Shown piece by piece: positions 37,474 to 46,057 of a stretch of DNA of 64,000 bases. The notes below the pieces were generated by a model. That model had not been told where the DNA came from. It searched no databases and saw only the letters and a program-made list of their open reading frames with translations. The DNA is from Pseudomonas laurylsulfativorans (GTDB taxonomy: Bacteria > Pseudomonadota > Gammaproteobacteria > Pseudomonadales > Pseudomonadaceae), in NCBI RefSeq assembly GCF_002906155.1, contig NZ_MUJK01000004.1:310001-374000 (forward strand), given 5' to 3'. The position numbers and the translations under genes were made by a program. The stretch's first letter is position 1. Every line of letters begins with the position of its first letter.

Positions 37474-37779
37474 TCAGCCAAACACTGGCCGCATGAATGA
37501 ACGCTCGTAGCTGAGGATGAATTTCTTTTCCTCGGCGTACTTGAACGCCGCGATGCACTGCGGATCGTTCATCGACTGCTGCCGGTAATGCTCGTACGCC
37601 GCCAGGCTCGGGAAGGTGAACAGCGCCAGGGCGATGTTGTTGGCGCCCTCCGATGGCAAGAAGTAGCCGTGGTGCTGGCCACCGAATTTCTCTACCAGTG
37701 GAATCCACAACTTGCCGTAGTGCTCGAAGGCTTCGAGCTGATAGGGGTCGAGTACGTATTTCAGGTAGCAGGTCACCAT
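37474..37779 (-). CDS. NIPSNAP family protein
   Basis: A 101-residue dimeric alpha/beta-barrel (ferredoxin-like) protein of the NIPSNAP type, whose biochemical role is unknown. Family-typical features: MVTCYLKYVLDPYQLEAFEHY at the N-terminus and FTFPSLAAYEHYRQQS in the middle. ATG at 37779. It converges on the GNAT gene. Confidence 0.85.
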   Translation of the reverse strand: MVTCYLKYVLDPYQLEAFEHYGKLWIPLVEKFGGQHHGYFLPSEGANNIALALFTFPSLAAYEHYRQQSMNDPQCIAAFKYAEEKKFILSYERSFMRPVFG

Positions 37780-37991
37780 TGTTTCGTTCCTTGATCGGGA
37801 TTTGAGGGCAGGTGCCACTGTAATGAACCGTGGGCGCCTGGCACAGCCGCTTGTTCGACATTGACCGGTAAGTTTGCGCCAGATGCACTATTGGTTCAGT
37901 CAATAGTCACCATCAAGAATCGCAAGTTCTGTTTTTTGCGCAAAGGCGGAAAATTGCCAGCATTGAACACGCTGCTCAAGGAACCTGCGCG

Positions 37992-38654
37992 ATGAAAATC
38001 TTGACCCGACTGGCTGTGATTGCCCTGTTGCTGGGCAGTGTTGCATCCACCGCATCGGCCTACGCCGAGGATGCGCGTGCCTGCCATCTGCCGCCCATCA
38101 CGGGGAGCCAGGGCGGATTGCAATACGGTCAAACGGTCGGGGTGCTCTACAGCGAAAACACCGTGGAAAACCTGCAATACCTGGAGCAATACCACTCGGT
38201 GGCCGTGAATGGCGCGAGGAACGCACTGGATGCGCGGATTCGCCAGGCCTTCGTCGACAGCTCCGATCCGCAGCTGGCCGTCGACTGGCTGATGCGTTCG
38301 CTGCACAAGACTTTTTTGTCGGTGACGGTCTACGACAACCTTGATGCCCTGGTGCAGGCTCATCCCGATGTAGTGGTGATGCTCGATACCCACAACCAGT
38401 TGCTGACCCAGCGTAACGACCGGGTCGAGGCGCGATTCGCCGCGCGGTTCTACGACGCCAACCTGCAATACATCGGCAAGGCCGAAGGCGCGGTGGAAAA
38501 ACAACTGCCGTCGGTGTGGGTGCATGACAAGGCCGCGCCGGAAATTGCCGCACAAATCGAACAGCAACGCGACCTGCAACTGACCGCGCTGAAACAGTTC
38601 GACGCGTCGTTGAAGGCACTGGTATCCGCCGGATTGACCGCAGCAACTAATTAA
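37992..38654 (+). CDS. Exported protein of unknown function
   Basis: A 220-residue protein with signal peptide MKILTRLAVIALLLGSVASTASA. The mature part has no nameable motif; it is mixed alpha/beta, with VTVYDNLDALVQAHPDVVVMLDTHNQLL and RVEARFAARFYDANLQYIGKAEG resembling the domain plan of periplasmic ligand or assembly proteins. It is followed 58 bases later by a small lipoprotein and may be co-transcribed. Confidence 0.65.
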   Translation: MKILTRLAVIALLLGSVASTASAYAEDARACHLPPITGSQGGLQYGQTVGVLYSENTVENLQYLEQYHSVAVNGARNALDARIRQAFVDSSDPQLAVDWLMRSLHKTFLSVTVYDNLDALVQAHPDVVVMLDTHNQLLTQRNDRVEARFAARFYDANLQYIGKAEGAVEKQLPSVWVHDKAAPEIAAQIEQQRDLQLTALKQFDASLKALVSAGLTAATN

Positions 38655-38712
38655 CAGGCCCGACGTCCACTGGGCGGCGGGCAATTCAACGATTTTTTCC
38701 AGGACCTGATTG

Positions 38713-39051
38713 ATGCGCGCTTTTTTAACCCTGACTCTGGCAATCGCCTCGTTGCTGCTGGCCGGTTGTGCCACGCCGAACGACCCGACGATGACCTTGC
38801 AGACCAGCAAGTCGCCCGAGGAGTACACCCATTGCGTGGTGCCGAAGTTGCAGCACGATGCACTGGCACCCACGGTGTCGCAGACCCAGCGCAGCTACCG
38901 GATCGTCGTCCCGAGCAAAGTGGCGGCGGACAACGTACTGGAAACCTACAAAGCCTCGAATGGCGGCAAGGTCTTCCTGTACGAGCGCAAGCTGCTGGCC
39001 TCGGCGTTCGTGCCGTCGACGTTCGAGCGTGCGGCGCAGGAATGTTTGTAA
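38713..39051 (+). CDS. Small lipoprotein of unknown function
   Basis: A 112-residue protein with a lipoprotein signal (MRAFLTLTLAIASLLLAGC; lipidated Cys at residue 19). The mature part begins ATPNDPTM, predicting outer-membrane sorting. A cysteine (EYTHC) and a C-terminal cysteine (AAQECL) could form a disulfide. No known domain. ATG at 38713 chosen; a TTG just before it is unlikely. Probably co-transcribed with the exported protein upstream. Confidence 0.75.
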   Translation: MRAFLTLTLAIASLLLAGCATPNDPTMTLQTSKSPEEYTHCVVPKLQHDALAPTVSQTQRSYRIVVPSKVAADNVLETYKASNGGKVFLYERKLLASAFVPSTFERAAQECL

Positions 39052-39065
39052 GCCAAATTTCAGGC

Positions 39066-39091
39066 AAAAAAAAGCTGCCGGGAGAGGCAGC
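39066..39091 (-). terminator. Rho-independent terminator for leftward transcripts
   Basis: GCTGCC-GGGAGA-GGCAGC forms a 6-bp stem at 39074-39091; on the minus strand it is followed by eight Ts (the A-run at 39066-39073). It would end the leftward ppk2 message after it has crossed the REP at 39208-39309, and may back up rightward transcripts. Confidence 0.6.
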
Positions 39092-39207
39092 GGAAAGATA
39101 AAGCACGCATTGGATGGCTTGAGTATAGCGCCCGGTTCATGACGATTCGATGACGGTTTGATGGCCTTTCATCGGGATGCCGGAAATCCTGCTGCGAGTG
39201 ATTAATC

Positions 39208-39309
39208 GTGGCGAGGGGGCTTGCCCCCGTTCGGCTGCGCAGCAGTCGTATTTGCCAGAAGATTGCTGGGGTCGCTTCGCAACCCAACGGGGGCAAGCCC
39301 CCTCGCCAC
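39208..39309. repeat. REP/REPIN inverted repeat, GTGGCGAG type
   Basis: GTGGCGAGGGGGCTTGCCCC and its complement face each other around about 50 bases. Located downstream of ppk2 and of the small lipoprotein gene (convergent). The 100 bases between this and the terminator show no gene. Confidence 0.85.
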
Positions 39310-39324
39310 AGGTCTTGTGTTGAG

Positions 39325-40242
39325 TCAGTAAACCTCCGGCACGATGATTTCCTGCGGTACAGGCCCCCGCGAATAGTCTTTCTGACGCTCGCGTTGTGGC
39401 AATTCGATCACGGGCAGCTCGACCTCTTCATACGGCATCTGGTCGAGCAGGTGATGAATACAGTTCAGACGAGCCTTCTTCTTGTCGTCAGCCTGCACCA
39501 CCCACCATGGCGCTTCGGCGATGTGGGTGCGCTCGAGCATGATTTCCTTGGCCTTGGTGTAGGCCTCCCAGCGGCGGCGCGACTCCAGGTCCATGGGGCT
39601 GAGTTTCCACTGCTTGAGCGGGTCGTGAATGCGGCTGAGAAAGCGCAGGTTCTGTTCCTGATCGGAAATCGAGAACCAGTACTTGATCAGCTGGATGCCG
39701 GAGCGGGCGAGCATGCGCTCGAACGCCGGCACGGTGCGGAAGAATTCTTCGTACTGGTCGTCATTGCAGAACCCCATGACCTTTTCGACCCCGGCGCGGT
39801 TGTACCAGCTGCGGTCGAACAGCACGATTTCCCCGGCGGCGGGCAAGTGCGAAACGTAACGCTGGAAATACCACTGCGTGCGCTCACGGTCGTTGGGCGC
39901 GGGCAGGGCGGCTACCCGGCAAACCCGGGGATTGAGGCGCTGGGTGATGCGCTTGATCACGCCCCCCTTGCCGGCGGCATCGCGGCCTTCGAACAGAATC
40001 ACCACCTTGTGCCCGGTTTTCACCACCCAACTCTGCAATTTCACCAGTTCGCCTTGCAGGCGAAACAGTTCGGCGAAGTAGCGGCGCCGGGCTTCTTTCT
40101 CGCTGCCATCGTCGATGTGTTCATCGAACAGGGCGTCCAGGTTGTGTCCGTCTTCCGATAATTCCAGTTCCAGCTCTTCGTCACTGATATCGAGCAGCTC
40201 GCGGTGGATGCGCTGGATCAAGGTGTCCTGATTGGAAAGCAT
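39325..40242 (-). CDS. ppk2: Polyphosphate kinase 2
   Basis: A 305-residue PPK2 family enzyme that moves phosphate between polyphosphate and nucleoside diphosphates. Walker A is EGRDAAGKGGVIK, Walker B is LFDRSWYNRAGVE, and the lid region LSRIHDPLKQWKLSPMDL is typical. The single-domain size fits class I or III. ATG at 40242. It is divergent from the short ppx across a 176-base gap that contains a Pho-box-like repeat, linking synthesis and breakdown of polyphosphate in one regulatory region. Confidence 0.93.
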   Translation of the reverse strand: MLSNQDTLIQRIHRELLDISDEELELELSEDGHNLDALFDEHIDDGSEKEARRRYFAELFRLQGELVKLQSWVVKTGHKVVILFEGRDAAGKGGVIKRITQRLNPRVCRVAALPAPNDRERTQWYFQRYVSHLPAAGEIVLFDRSWYNRAGVEKVMGFCNDDQYEEFFRTVPAFERMLARSGIQLIKYWFSISDQEQNLRFLSRIHDPLKQWKLSPMDLESRRRWEAYTKAKEIMLERTHIAEAPWWVVQADDKKKARLNCIHHLLDQMPYEEVELPVIELPQRERQKDYSRGPVPQEIIVPEVY

Positions 40243-40314
40243 GGTGAGCACTCGGGTCGTGGGTGGCACAGCCGATCCTAGTCACAGTTTGTTACGAAGT
40301 GGTGATGGCCACTG

Positions 40315-40332
40315 GTGTCATCTGGGTGTCAT
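40315..40332 (+). promoter_or_regulatory. Pho box (PhoB binding site) upstream of ppx
   Basis: GTGTCAT-CTGG-GTGTCAT: two exact 7-base direct repeats, each one base from the CTGTCAT consensus, separated by the required 4 bases. The site lies 87 bases before the ppx ATG and 73 bases upstream of the ppk2 start, in the only gap between the two genes. PhoB control is inferred from this match. Confidence 0.72.
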
Positions 40333-40418
40333 CGAAGCCATGGCAACATCCTTGCAATCCGTCTTGAGTGCCCGGCGGTCGCCAGTCTGCCGGCAGATGA
40401 ATGTGCAAGGAACTCCCT

Positions 40419-41348
40419 ATGAAAGACGCCCCGCTGTTTGCCGCCATCGACCTGGGCTCCAATGCGTTTCGCCTGATGATTGGCCAATCGGTGAGGCGCA
40501 ACCAGCAGATGGTCATCCAGGAAGTGAAAACCCTGCGTGAGCCGGTGCGTCTGGCCGAGGGCCTGCAGGGCGGGGCGCTCGATGAGTTGGCGCTGGACCG
40601 TGGCTGGCAGGCGTTGGCGCGGTTCGGCAAGAAACTGCGCGGTTTCGAGGCCGGACGCGTGCGGGCGGTGGCCACCAGTGCCGTGCGTGAAGCAGACAAC
40701 GCGCCGCTGTTCCTGGCCAGTGCCGAGCGTCACTTGGGTTTTCGCATCGACGTCATTTCCGGTCACGAAGAGGCGCAACTGGTCTACGCCGGTGTGGCCC
40801 ACACCTTGCCGGCGCAAAGCACGCGGCTGGTGGTGGATATCGGCGGTGGCTCCACGGAAATGATCATCGGCCGTGGCGACCAGTTGCTGGTCACCGAGAG
40901 CATTGCCATCGGCAGCGGCACTTTCGGCGCGCATTACTTCCATGGCGGGCGGATCGTGGCCCAAGCGCTGTTGGAGGCCGAGCGCGCGGCCACGGTGCAA
41001 TTCGAGCGCATTGCCCGCCGTTACCGCGCCATGGGCTGGCAGCAGGCGATCGGTTCTTCCGGGACAGCGCGGATGCTGGCCAAGGTGCTCAAGGCCAACG
41101 GCTTGAATGAGGACGGCCTGAGCGGCATCACCTACGGTGGCCTGTTGCGCCTGTCGCTGCGCCTGCTGGAAGTCAAACATGTGAAACATCTCAAGCTGGC
41201 GGGGCTGCCCACCCATCGAATGAGCATTTTGCCCGGCGGCCTGGTGGTGATGCTCGCGGCGTTCAAGGTGTTCGGGATCACCCATATGATTGCATCGGAA
41301 CCGGGTCTGCGGTTTGGCGTGCTGCATGGGTTGATGAGTAAACACTGA
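40419..41348 (+). CDS. Short Ppx/GppA family phosphatase
   Basis: A 309-residue actin-fold exopolyphosphatase or pppGpp phosphatase. The N-terminal phosphate loop is AAIDLGSNAFRLMI, the second loop is LVVDIGGGSTEMIIG, and ISGHEEAQLVYAG carries the catalytic glutamates. It is about 200 residues shorter than E. coli Ppx (no C-terminal HD-like domains), so it is the compact type found besides the full-length Ppx in pseudomonads. ATG at 40419. Divergent from ppk2. Confidence 0.88.
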   Translation: MKDAPLFAAIDLGSNAFRLMIGQSVRRNQQMVIQEVKTLREPVRLAEGLQGGALDELALDRGWQALARFGKKLRGFEAGRVRAVATSAVREADNAPLFLASAERHLGFRIDVISGHEEAQLVYAGVAHTLPAQSTRLVVDIGGGSTEMIIGRGDQLLVTESIAIGSGTFGAHYFHGGRIVAQALLEAERAATVQFERIARRYRAMGWQQAIGSSGTARMLAKVLKANGLNEDGLSGITYGGLLRLSLRLLEVKHVKHLKLAGLPTHRMSILPGGLVVMLAAFKVFGITHMIASEPGLRFGVLHGLMSKH

Positions 41349-41389
41349 AACCCCGCAAGATCATCCAGCAGGCCGGCATTCCCGGGAAA

Positions 41390-41491
41390 CTGTAGGAGCC
41401 GGCTTGCCGGCGATGGACTCAAGTGCGCTGCGGTTATCCAGTTCATACGCGTTATCGTTAACGATTATCGCTGGCAAGCCAGCTCCTACAA
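41390..41491. repeat. REP/REPIN with CGTTAACGA spacer motif
   Basis: CTGTAGGAGCCGGCTTGCC and GGCAAGCCAGCTCCTACA arms face each other; the spacer includes GCGTTATCGTTAACGATTATCG, of the same kind as in other copies. Located between ppx and the cytochrome c gene. Confidence 0.85.
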
Positions 41492-41555
41492 GGGATTTGG
41501 GATCTCCCCGGCCTGCATGTTCCAATACCCGGCATCGCCAGACTGGAAACGGAAC

Positions 41556-41945
41556 ATGAAGAACATCGCAGCACTGCCCCTCGCCCTGGCGCTTAGCGCT
41601 GGCCTGTTAAGCGCACCCGCCCTGGCTGCAGGCGATGCCCAGGCCGGGGAGAAAGTGTTCAAGCGCCTCTGCAGCGGCTGCCACCAGATCGGCGAATCGG
41701 CTCGCGCCTTCTTTGGCCCCCAGCTCAATGGCGTGATCGGCCGCCACTCCGCCGTCACCACGGACTACGTGTATTCCGATGCGATGAAATCCGCCAACCT
41801 GGTCTGGGACCGCGAAACCCTGATCGCCTACCTTGAAGCGCCGAAGAAGGTGGTGCCCGGCACCCGCATGATTTTCTGGGGCCTCAGTGACCCGGAAAAA
41901 ATCGAAGACCTGTTGGCCTATCTGCAAACTTTTCCGGCGCAGTGA
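41556..41945 (+). CDS. Periplasmic class I cytochrome c
   Basis: A 129-residue cytochrome c of the c2/c550 type. Signal peptide MKNIAALPLALALSAGLLSAPALA; heme attachment site CSGCH at about residues 38-42; axial methionine in VPGTRMIFWGLSDPEKIEDLLAYL. It carries electrons in the periplasm, partner unknown. ATG at 41556. It abuts the LysR gene (convergent) at its stop. Confidence 0.92.
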   Translation: MKNIAALPLALALSAGLLSAPALAAGDAQAGEKVFKRLCSGCHQIGESARAFFGPQLNGVIGRHSAVTTDYVYSDAMKSANLVWDRETLIAYLEAPKKVVPGTRMIFWGLSDPEKIEDLLAYLQTFPAQ

Positions 41946-42806
41946 TCACTCGCTGGCCAGGTTGTCGACCAACCATTCGGTAAAGGCCCGCGCCATCGGG
42001 ATGTTCTCGCTGTCTCGGTGGGTCAGTAGCGCCCAGTTCGGGCCGCGGATGGTTTGCTCCACCATCGGCTGCAACAGCCCGGTGGTCCGCGCCTGCCGAC
42101 TCAGCAACTGGCTCACCAGTGCAATGCCGAGCCCGGTGCAGGCCGCGTCGAGCAGCAAACCCGGATCGGAAAAATTCAGCCCCTGATCCATCTGCCCCAC
42201 ATCAATTCCCGATTCCACCGCCCAGTGGCTCCAGTCCATCTCCCGCTCGCCATGCAGGGTGGTGCGCTGTTGCACCGGTACGGCCAGCAGGCTTGGGTGG
42301 CACGCAGGGTACAGGCGGTCGGCGTGCAGCACCTTGAAGCTGCATTCGGCCTGGGAACTGATGTCGTCGCGCAGCGCCAGATCAATGGTCTGGCTGGCCA
42401 TGTCGGGCACTTCATTGGTGCTGAAAATCCACAGATCGACCTGCGGGTGCTGGCGCCGGAAATCCCCCAGACGCGGCAAGAGCCAGTGCCGGGCGAACGC
42501 CGGGGTGGTGTTGAGCACCAGTTGATTGGGTTTCTGGTACTGCCCCAGCCGGCGAATGCCCACCGCCAATTGCTGCAACAACGCCTGGGTGGTGCTGAGC
42601 AAGTCGTGACCGGCATCGGTCAGGCTGACGCTGCGCCCGCTGCGATAGAACAACGGTTGCTCCAGGTACGCCTCAAGGCTGCGGATCTGCTGGCTGATCG
42701 CCGACTGGGTGAGGTGCAGCTCTTCGGCGGCCTTGTGAAAACTGCCCAGCCGGGCGGCGGCTTCGAAGCCGCGCAGGGTGCTCAGGGGCGGCCAGTGTTT
42801 GAGCAT
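41946..42806 (-). CDS. LysR-family regulator of the agmatine block
   Basis: A 286-residue LysR regulator of the GcvA-like branch; the helix-turn-helix runs STLRGFEAAARLGSFHKAAE and ELHLTQSAISQQIRSLE. It is divergent from aguA with a 134-base gap; no clean palindrome stood out there. It likely controls the agmatine genes. In P. aeruginosa the corresponding regulator is TetR-type, so this is a different wiring. Confidence 0.92.
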   Translation of the reverse strand: MLKHWPPLSTLRGFEAAARLGSFHKAAEELHLTQSAISQQIRSLEAYLEQPLFYRSGRSVSLTDAGHDLLSTTQALLQQLAVGIRRLGQYQKPNQLVLNTTPAFARHWLLPRLGDFRRQHPQVDLWIFSTNEVPDMASQTIDLALRDDISSQAECSFKVLHADRLYPACHPSLLAVPVQQRTTLHGEREMDWSHWAVESGIDVGQMDQGLNFSDPGLLLDAACTGLGIALVSQLLSRQARTTGLLQPMVEQTIRGPNWALLTHRDSENIPMARAFTEWLVDNLASE

Positions 42807-42940
42807 GTCGATAAGTTCCTCTAATCAGTTGCCTGCAAAATCCATCGTTTGTTTGCCCGTTTTACCAGCCGTAGCATGCATGCCAAGACCGCCAAGGCCG
42901 TTTTCATTGAACACAATGACTTAACTCAGAGGTACTTGTC

Positions 42941-43993
42941 ATGCAGCAGAACGCAATTCAAAACAGTGGTTGGATGATGCCGGCCGAGTGGGTCACCCAC
43001 GCCGCCACCTGGATGGTCTGGCCGCACAACAAGACCCTTTGGGAGTCAGGCTGGCGGGTGACCTTGCCACAGGTTCAAGAGGACTTCGCCCGGGTGGCGA
43101 ACGCCATCGCGCGCTTCGAACCGGTGAAACTGGTGGTCGATCCTTCAGCCGTCGCCAGCGCCAAGGCGTTGTGCGGGCCGAACATCGAGTTGATCGAACT
43201 GGCGGTCAACGACAGTTGGTGCCGTGACTCCGGCCCGAGCTTCGTTTGCCACCCGCAGCAAGGCCTGGCCGGTGTGAGCTGGCGCTTCAATGCCTGGGGT
43301 GGCAAGTCGGCCCACGATCTGGACGAAAGCCTGGCCCGCCGCGCGCTCAATCATCTGGGCCTGGAATGTTTCGGTACGGCGCTGAGTAACGAAGGCGGCG
43401 CCATTCACGTGGACGGCGAGGGCACCCTGATCACCACCGAGTCGGTGCTGCTCAACCCTAATCGCAACCCAGGCGTGACCAAGGCCGAGATCGAAGAGAT
43501 CTTCAGCCGCCTGCTGGGCGTGAAGAAAACCATCTGGCTGCCGGGCGATCCGGACTACGTGACCGGCGACATGACCGACGGCCATGTCGATGGCGTGTGT
43601 GCCTTTGCCCGTCCCGGCGTGTTGCTGGTGGATGCCACCCACGACAAGCAATCGGTGTACGCCGAAGTGGCCCGGGAGAACCGTCGCGCCCTGGAACTGG
43701 CCACCGACGCCCAGGGCCGCAAGTTCGAGCTGATCGAACTCTATGAAGCCTCCGATGCGGTGGACACCGAGGCCGAAGTGTTCTGCGCCTCCTACACCAA
43801 TTTCTACATCGCCAACGGCGCGATCATCATGCCGGCCTATGGCATCGATGCCGATCACGTTGCTGCCCAAGTATTGGCGCAGGCATTCCCCGGACGCGAA
43901 GTAGTGCCGGTGCGGATCAACCATCTGGCCCATGGCGGCGGCGGTGTGCATTGCATCACCCAGCAACAGCCGGCCTGGCCGGTGCGGGGTTGA
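42941..43993 (+). CDS. aguA: Agmatine deiminase, cytoplasmic
   Basis: A 350-residue agmatine deiminase (guanidino-modifying superfamily), giving N-carbamoylputrescine and ammonia. The catalytic cysteine is Cys338 in HGGGGVHCITQQQP; the substrate-binding NDSWCRDSGPSF and GHVDGVCAFARPG (active-site Asp/His) are intact. No signal peptide. AGAGG precedes the ATG. It is five bases before aguB, forming the usual aguAB pair. A second, exported deiminase follows at 46058. Confidence 0.95.
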   Translation: MQQNAIQNSGWMMPAEWVTHAATWMVWPHNKTLWESGWRVTLPQVQEDFARVANAIARFEPVKLVVDPSAVASAKALCGPNIELIELAVNDSWCRDSGPSFVCHPQQGLAGVSWRFNAWGGKSAHDLDESLARRALNHLGLECFGTALSNEGGAIHVDGEGTLITTESVLLNPNRNPGVTKAEIEEIFSRLLGVKKTIWLPGDPDYVTGDMTDGHVDGVCAFARPGVLLVDATHDKQSVYAEVARENRRALELATDAQGRKFELIELYEASDAVDTEAEVFCASYTNFYIANGAIIMPAYGIDADHVAAQVLAQAFPGREVVPVRINHLAHGGGGVHCITQQQPAWPVRG

Positions 43994-43997
43994 AGCC

Positions 43998-44906
43998 ATG
44001 ACCTTACTCACCATCGCCACCACCCAGATGCCCTGCACCTGGGACCTGAAACACAACCTCGACCAGGCCGAGCAACTGGTCCGCGAGGCCGCGGCCAAGG
44101 GCGCGCAGGTGATCCTGTTGCAGGAACTGTTCGCCACGCCGTATTTCTGCATCGAGCAACACCACAAACACCTGGCACTGGCCGAGGAGTATCGCGACAG
44201 CCACGTGCTCCAGCGCTTCGCAGCGTTGGCTAAAGAACTCGGCGTGGTGCTGCCGCTGAGCTGGTACGAGAAAGCCGGCAACGCCTACTTCAATTCGTTG
44301 AGCGTGGCCGACGCCGACGGGCGTCTGTTGGGTGTGTACCGCAAGACCCACATCCCCAACGCCATCGGCTATCAGGAGAAGGAATACTTCAGCCCCGGCG
44401 ACAGCGGTTTCCGGGTCTGGGACACCGCGTTCGGGCGCATCGGCCTGGGTATCTGCTGGGACCAGTGGTTCCCGGAAACCGCGCGCTGCCTGGCCTTGAT
44501 GGGCGCCGAAGTGCTGCTGTTCCCGACCGCCATCGGCTCGGAGCCCGGCTGCGCCACGCTCGATTCCCGCGATCACTGGCAGATGACCATGCGCGGCCAC
44601 GCCGCTGCCAACCTGCTGCCGGTGGTCGCGGCCAACCGTGTCGGTCGGGAAGCGGCGACCACCGACCCGGCCTTGCAAATGAACTTCTACGGCTCATCGT
44701 TCATCTGCAACCACAAGGGCAAATTGCTTGCCGAAGCCGACCGCGACAGCACTGGCGTGCTGGTGCACAGCCTGGACCTGGCGGCCATGCGCGAAGACCG
44801 CCTGACCTGGGGCATCTACCGCGACCGCCGTCCGGACATGTACGGCGCCTTGCTGACCCAGGACGGTCGCCAGATCCACTCACGCTGGGCAACCCAAGGG
44901 GTGTGA
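43998..44906 (+). CDS. aguB: N-carbamoylputrescine amidase
   Basis: A 302-residue nitrilase-superfamily amidase converting N-carbamoylputrescine to putrescine, CO2 and ammonia. Triad: Glu in VILLQELFATPYFC, Lys in YRKTHIPNAIGY and Cys in GLGICWDQWFPETAR. The C-terminus contains the family-typical RDRRPDMYGAL. ATG at 43998; it follows aguA by four bases and precedes the binding-protein gene by one base, so the three are co-translated. Confidence 0.96.
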   Translation: MTLLTIATTQMPCTWDLKHNLDQAEQLVREAAAKGAQVILLQELFATPYFCIEQHHKHLALAEEYRDSHVLQRFAALAKELGVVLPLSWYEKAGNAYFNSLSVADADGRLLGVYRKTHIPNAIGYQEKEYFSPGDSGFRVWDTAFGRIGLGICWDQWFPETARCLALMGAEVLLFPTAIGSEPGCATLDSRDHWQMTMRGHAAANLLPVVAANRVGREAATTDPALQMNFYGSSFICNHKGKLLAEADRDSTGVLVHSLDLAAMREDRLTWGIYRDRRPDMYGALLTQDGRQIHSRWATQGV

Positions 44907-44907
44907 C

Positions 44908-46008
44908 ATGAACACGATCAACACGCTGTGCCTGGCCATGGGGCTGGCGCTGAGCTGTGCGGTACCGGCGTTGCACGCCGAGGAGAAAACCCTGCGCCTG
45001 TACAACTGGGCCGATTATTTTGCCGAGGACACCCTCAGCAAATTCACCGCCGAAACCGGGATCAAGGTGATCTACGACGTCATGGACGGCAGTGAAACCC
45101 TGGAAGCCAAGATGCTCGCCGGTGGCAGCGGCTACGACCTGATCTTCCCCGGTGACACCGTGGCCGAACGCCTGATGCGCGCCGGCAGCCTGCAGCCGCT
45201 GGATCAGTCCAGAATCACCGCTCTGGCCGACGTCGAGCCCGGATTACAGAAGCTGCGCTCGAACTATGAACATTCGAGCAAAGCCACCGTGCCGTACACC
45301 TGGGGCACCATCGGCCTGACCTACAACGTCGAGCAGGTCGCCCAGCGTGCGCCGGACGCGCCGGTCAACAGCCTGGACATGCTGTTCAAACCGGAACTGG
45401 CGGCGAAGTTTGCTGACTGCGGCATCTCGATGATCGACTCGCCGGACGAAGTGCTGGCGGTGGTGCTCAACTACCTCGGCCGCGATCCGCGCAGCGCCAA
45501 AACGGCGGACCTGGCGGCGGCCAGTGAGTTGCTGATGAAGGCACGGCCATACATCCGCAAGTTCCAGTCGCAACCGGTGACCGACCTGGTCAACGGCAAC
45601 CTGTGCATGTCCCTGGGCTACAGCGGCGACATGACCCAGGCGCAGCGCACGTCTGACAGCGCCGGCAAGAAAACCACCTTCCATTACCGCATCCCCCGTG
45701 AAGGCACCACGGTGTGGATGGACACCATGGCCATTCCCGTCGACGCCCGGCACCCGGAATACGCCTACGCTTTCATCAACTTCGTCATGCGCCCACAAAA
45801 CATGGCGGCCATCAGCAACTTCACTGGCTATCCGACTTCCAACGCCAAGGCGCGGCCGGACGTCGATGGGGCGATGCGCAACAACCCGGACATCTACCTC
45901 GATGAAGCCACCTACGCGCGGCTGATTCCCGGCAAGGACATTCCCCAGGCCGACATGCGGGCACGCATGCGCACCTGGACCAAGTTCAAGACCGCTACGG
46001 TCAAATGA
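44908..46008 (+). CDS. Polyamine-type periplasmic binding protein (PotF/SpuD family)
   Basis: A 366-residue solute-binding protein. Signal peptide MNTINTLCLAMGLALSCAVPALHA; the mature start LRLYNWADYF and TGIKVIYDVMDGSETLEAKM closely match PotF/SpuD. It probably captures putrescine, agmatine or a related amine. The ABC permease and ATPase genes are not beside it, so it must share a transporter encoded elsewhere or act as a sensor. Starts one base after aguB. Confidence 0.9.
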   Translation: MNTINTLCLAMGLALSCAVPALHAEEKTLRLYNWADYFAEDTLSKFTAETGIKVIYDVMDGSETLEAKMLAGGSGYDLIFPGDTVAERLMRAGSLQPLDQSRITALADVEPGLQKLRSNYEHSSKATVPYTWGTIGLTYNVEQVAQRAPDAPVNSLDMLFKPELAAKFADCGISMIDSPDEVLAVVLNYLGRDPRSAKTADLAAASELLMKARPYIRKFQSQPVTDLVNGNLCMSLGYSGDMTQAQRTSDSAGKKTTFHYRIPREGTTVWMDTMAIPVDARHPEYAYAFINFVMRPQNMAAISNFTGYPTSNAKARPDVDGAMRNNPDIYLDEATYARLIPGKDIPQADMRARMRTWTKFKTATVK

Positions 46009-46057
46009 TCACCGGTCGGCCCGAGGGCCGGCCAAACCCCGGTTTTCAGGAAAACAC

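Noticed and set aside
37780..37991. Gene or regulatory element in the 212-base gap before the exported protein
   Set aside because: No open frame, hairpin or palindrome stood out on either strand.
42807..42940. LysR operator upstream of aguA
   Set aside because: Searched by eye for a T-N11-A palindrome; no convincing symmetric site was seen.
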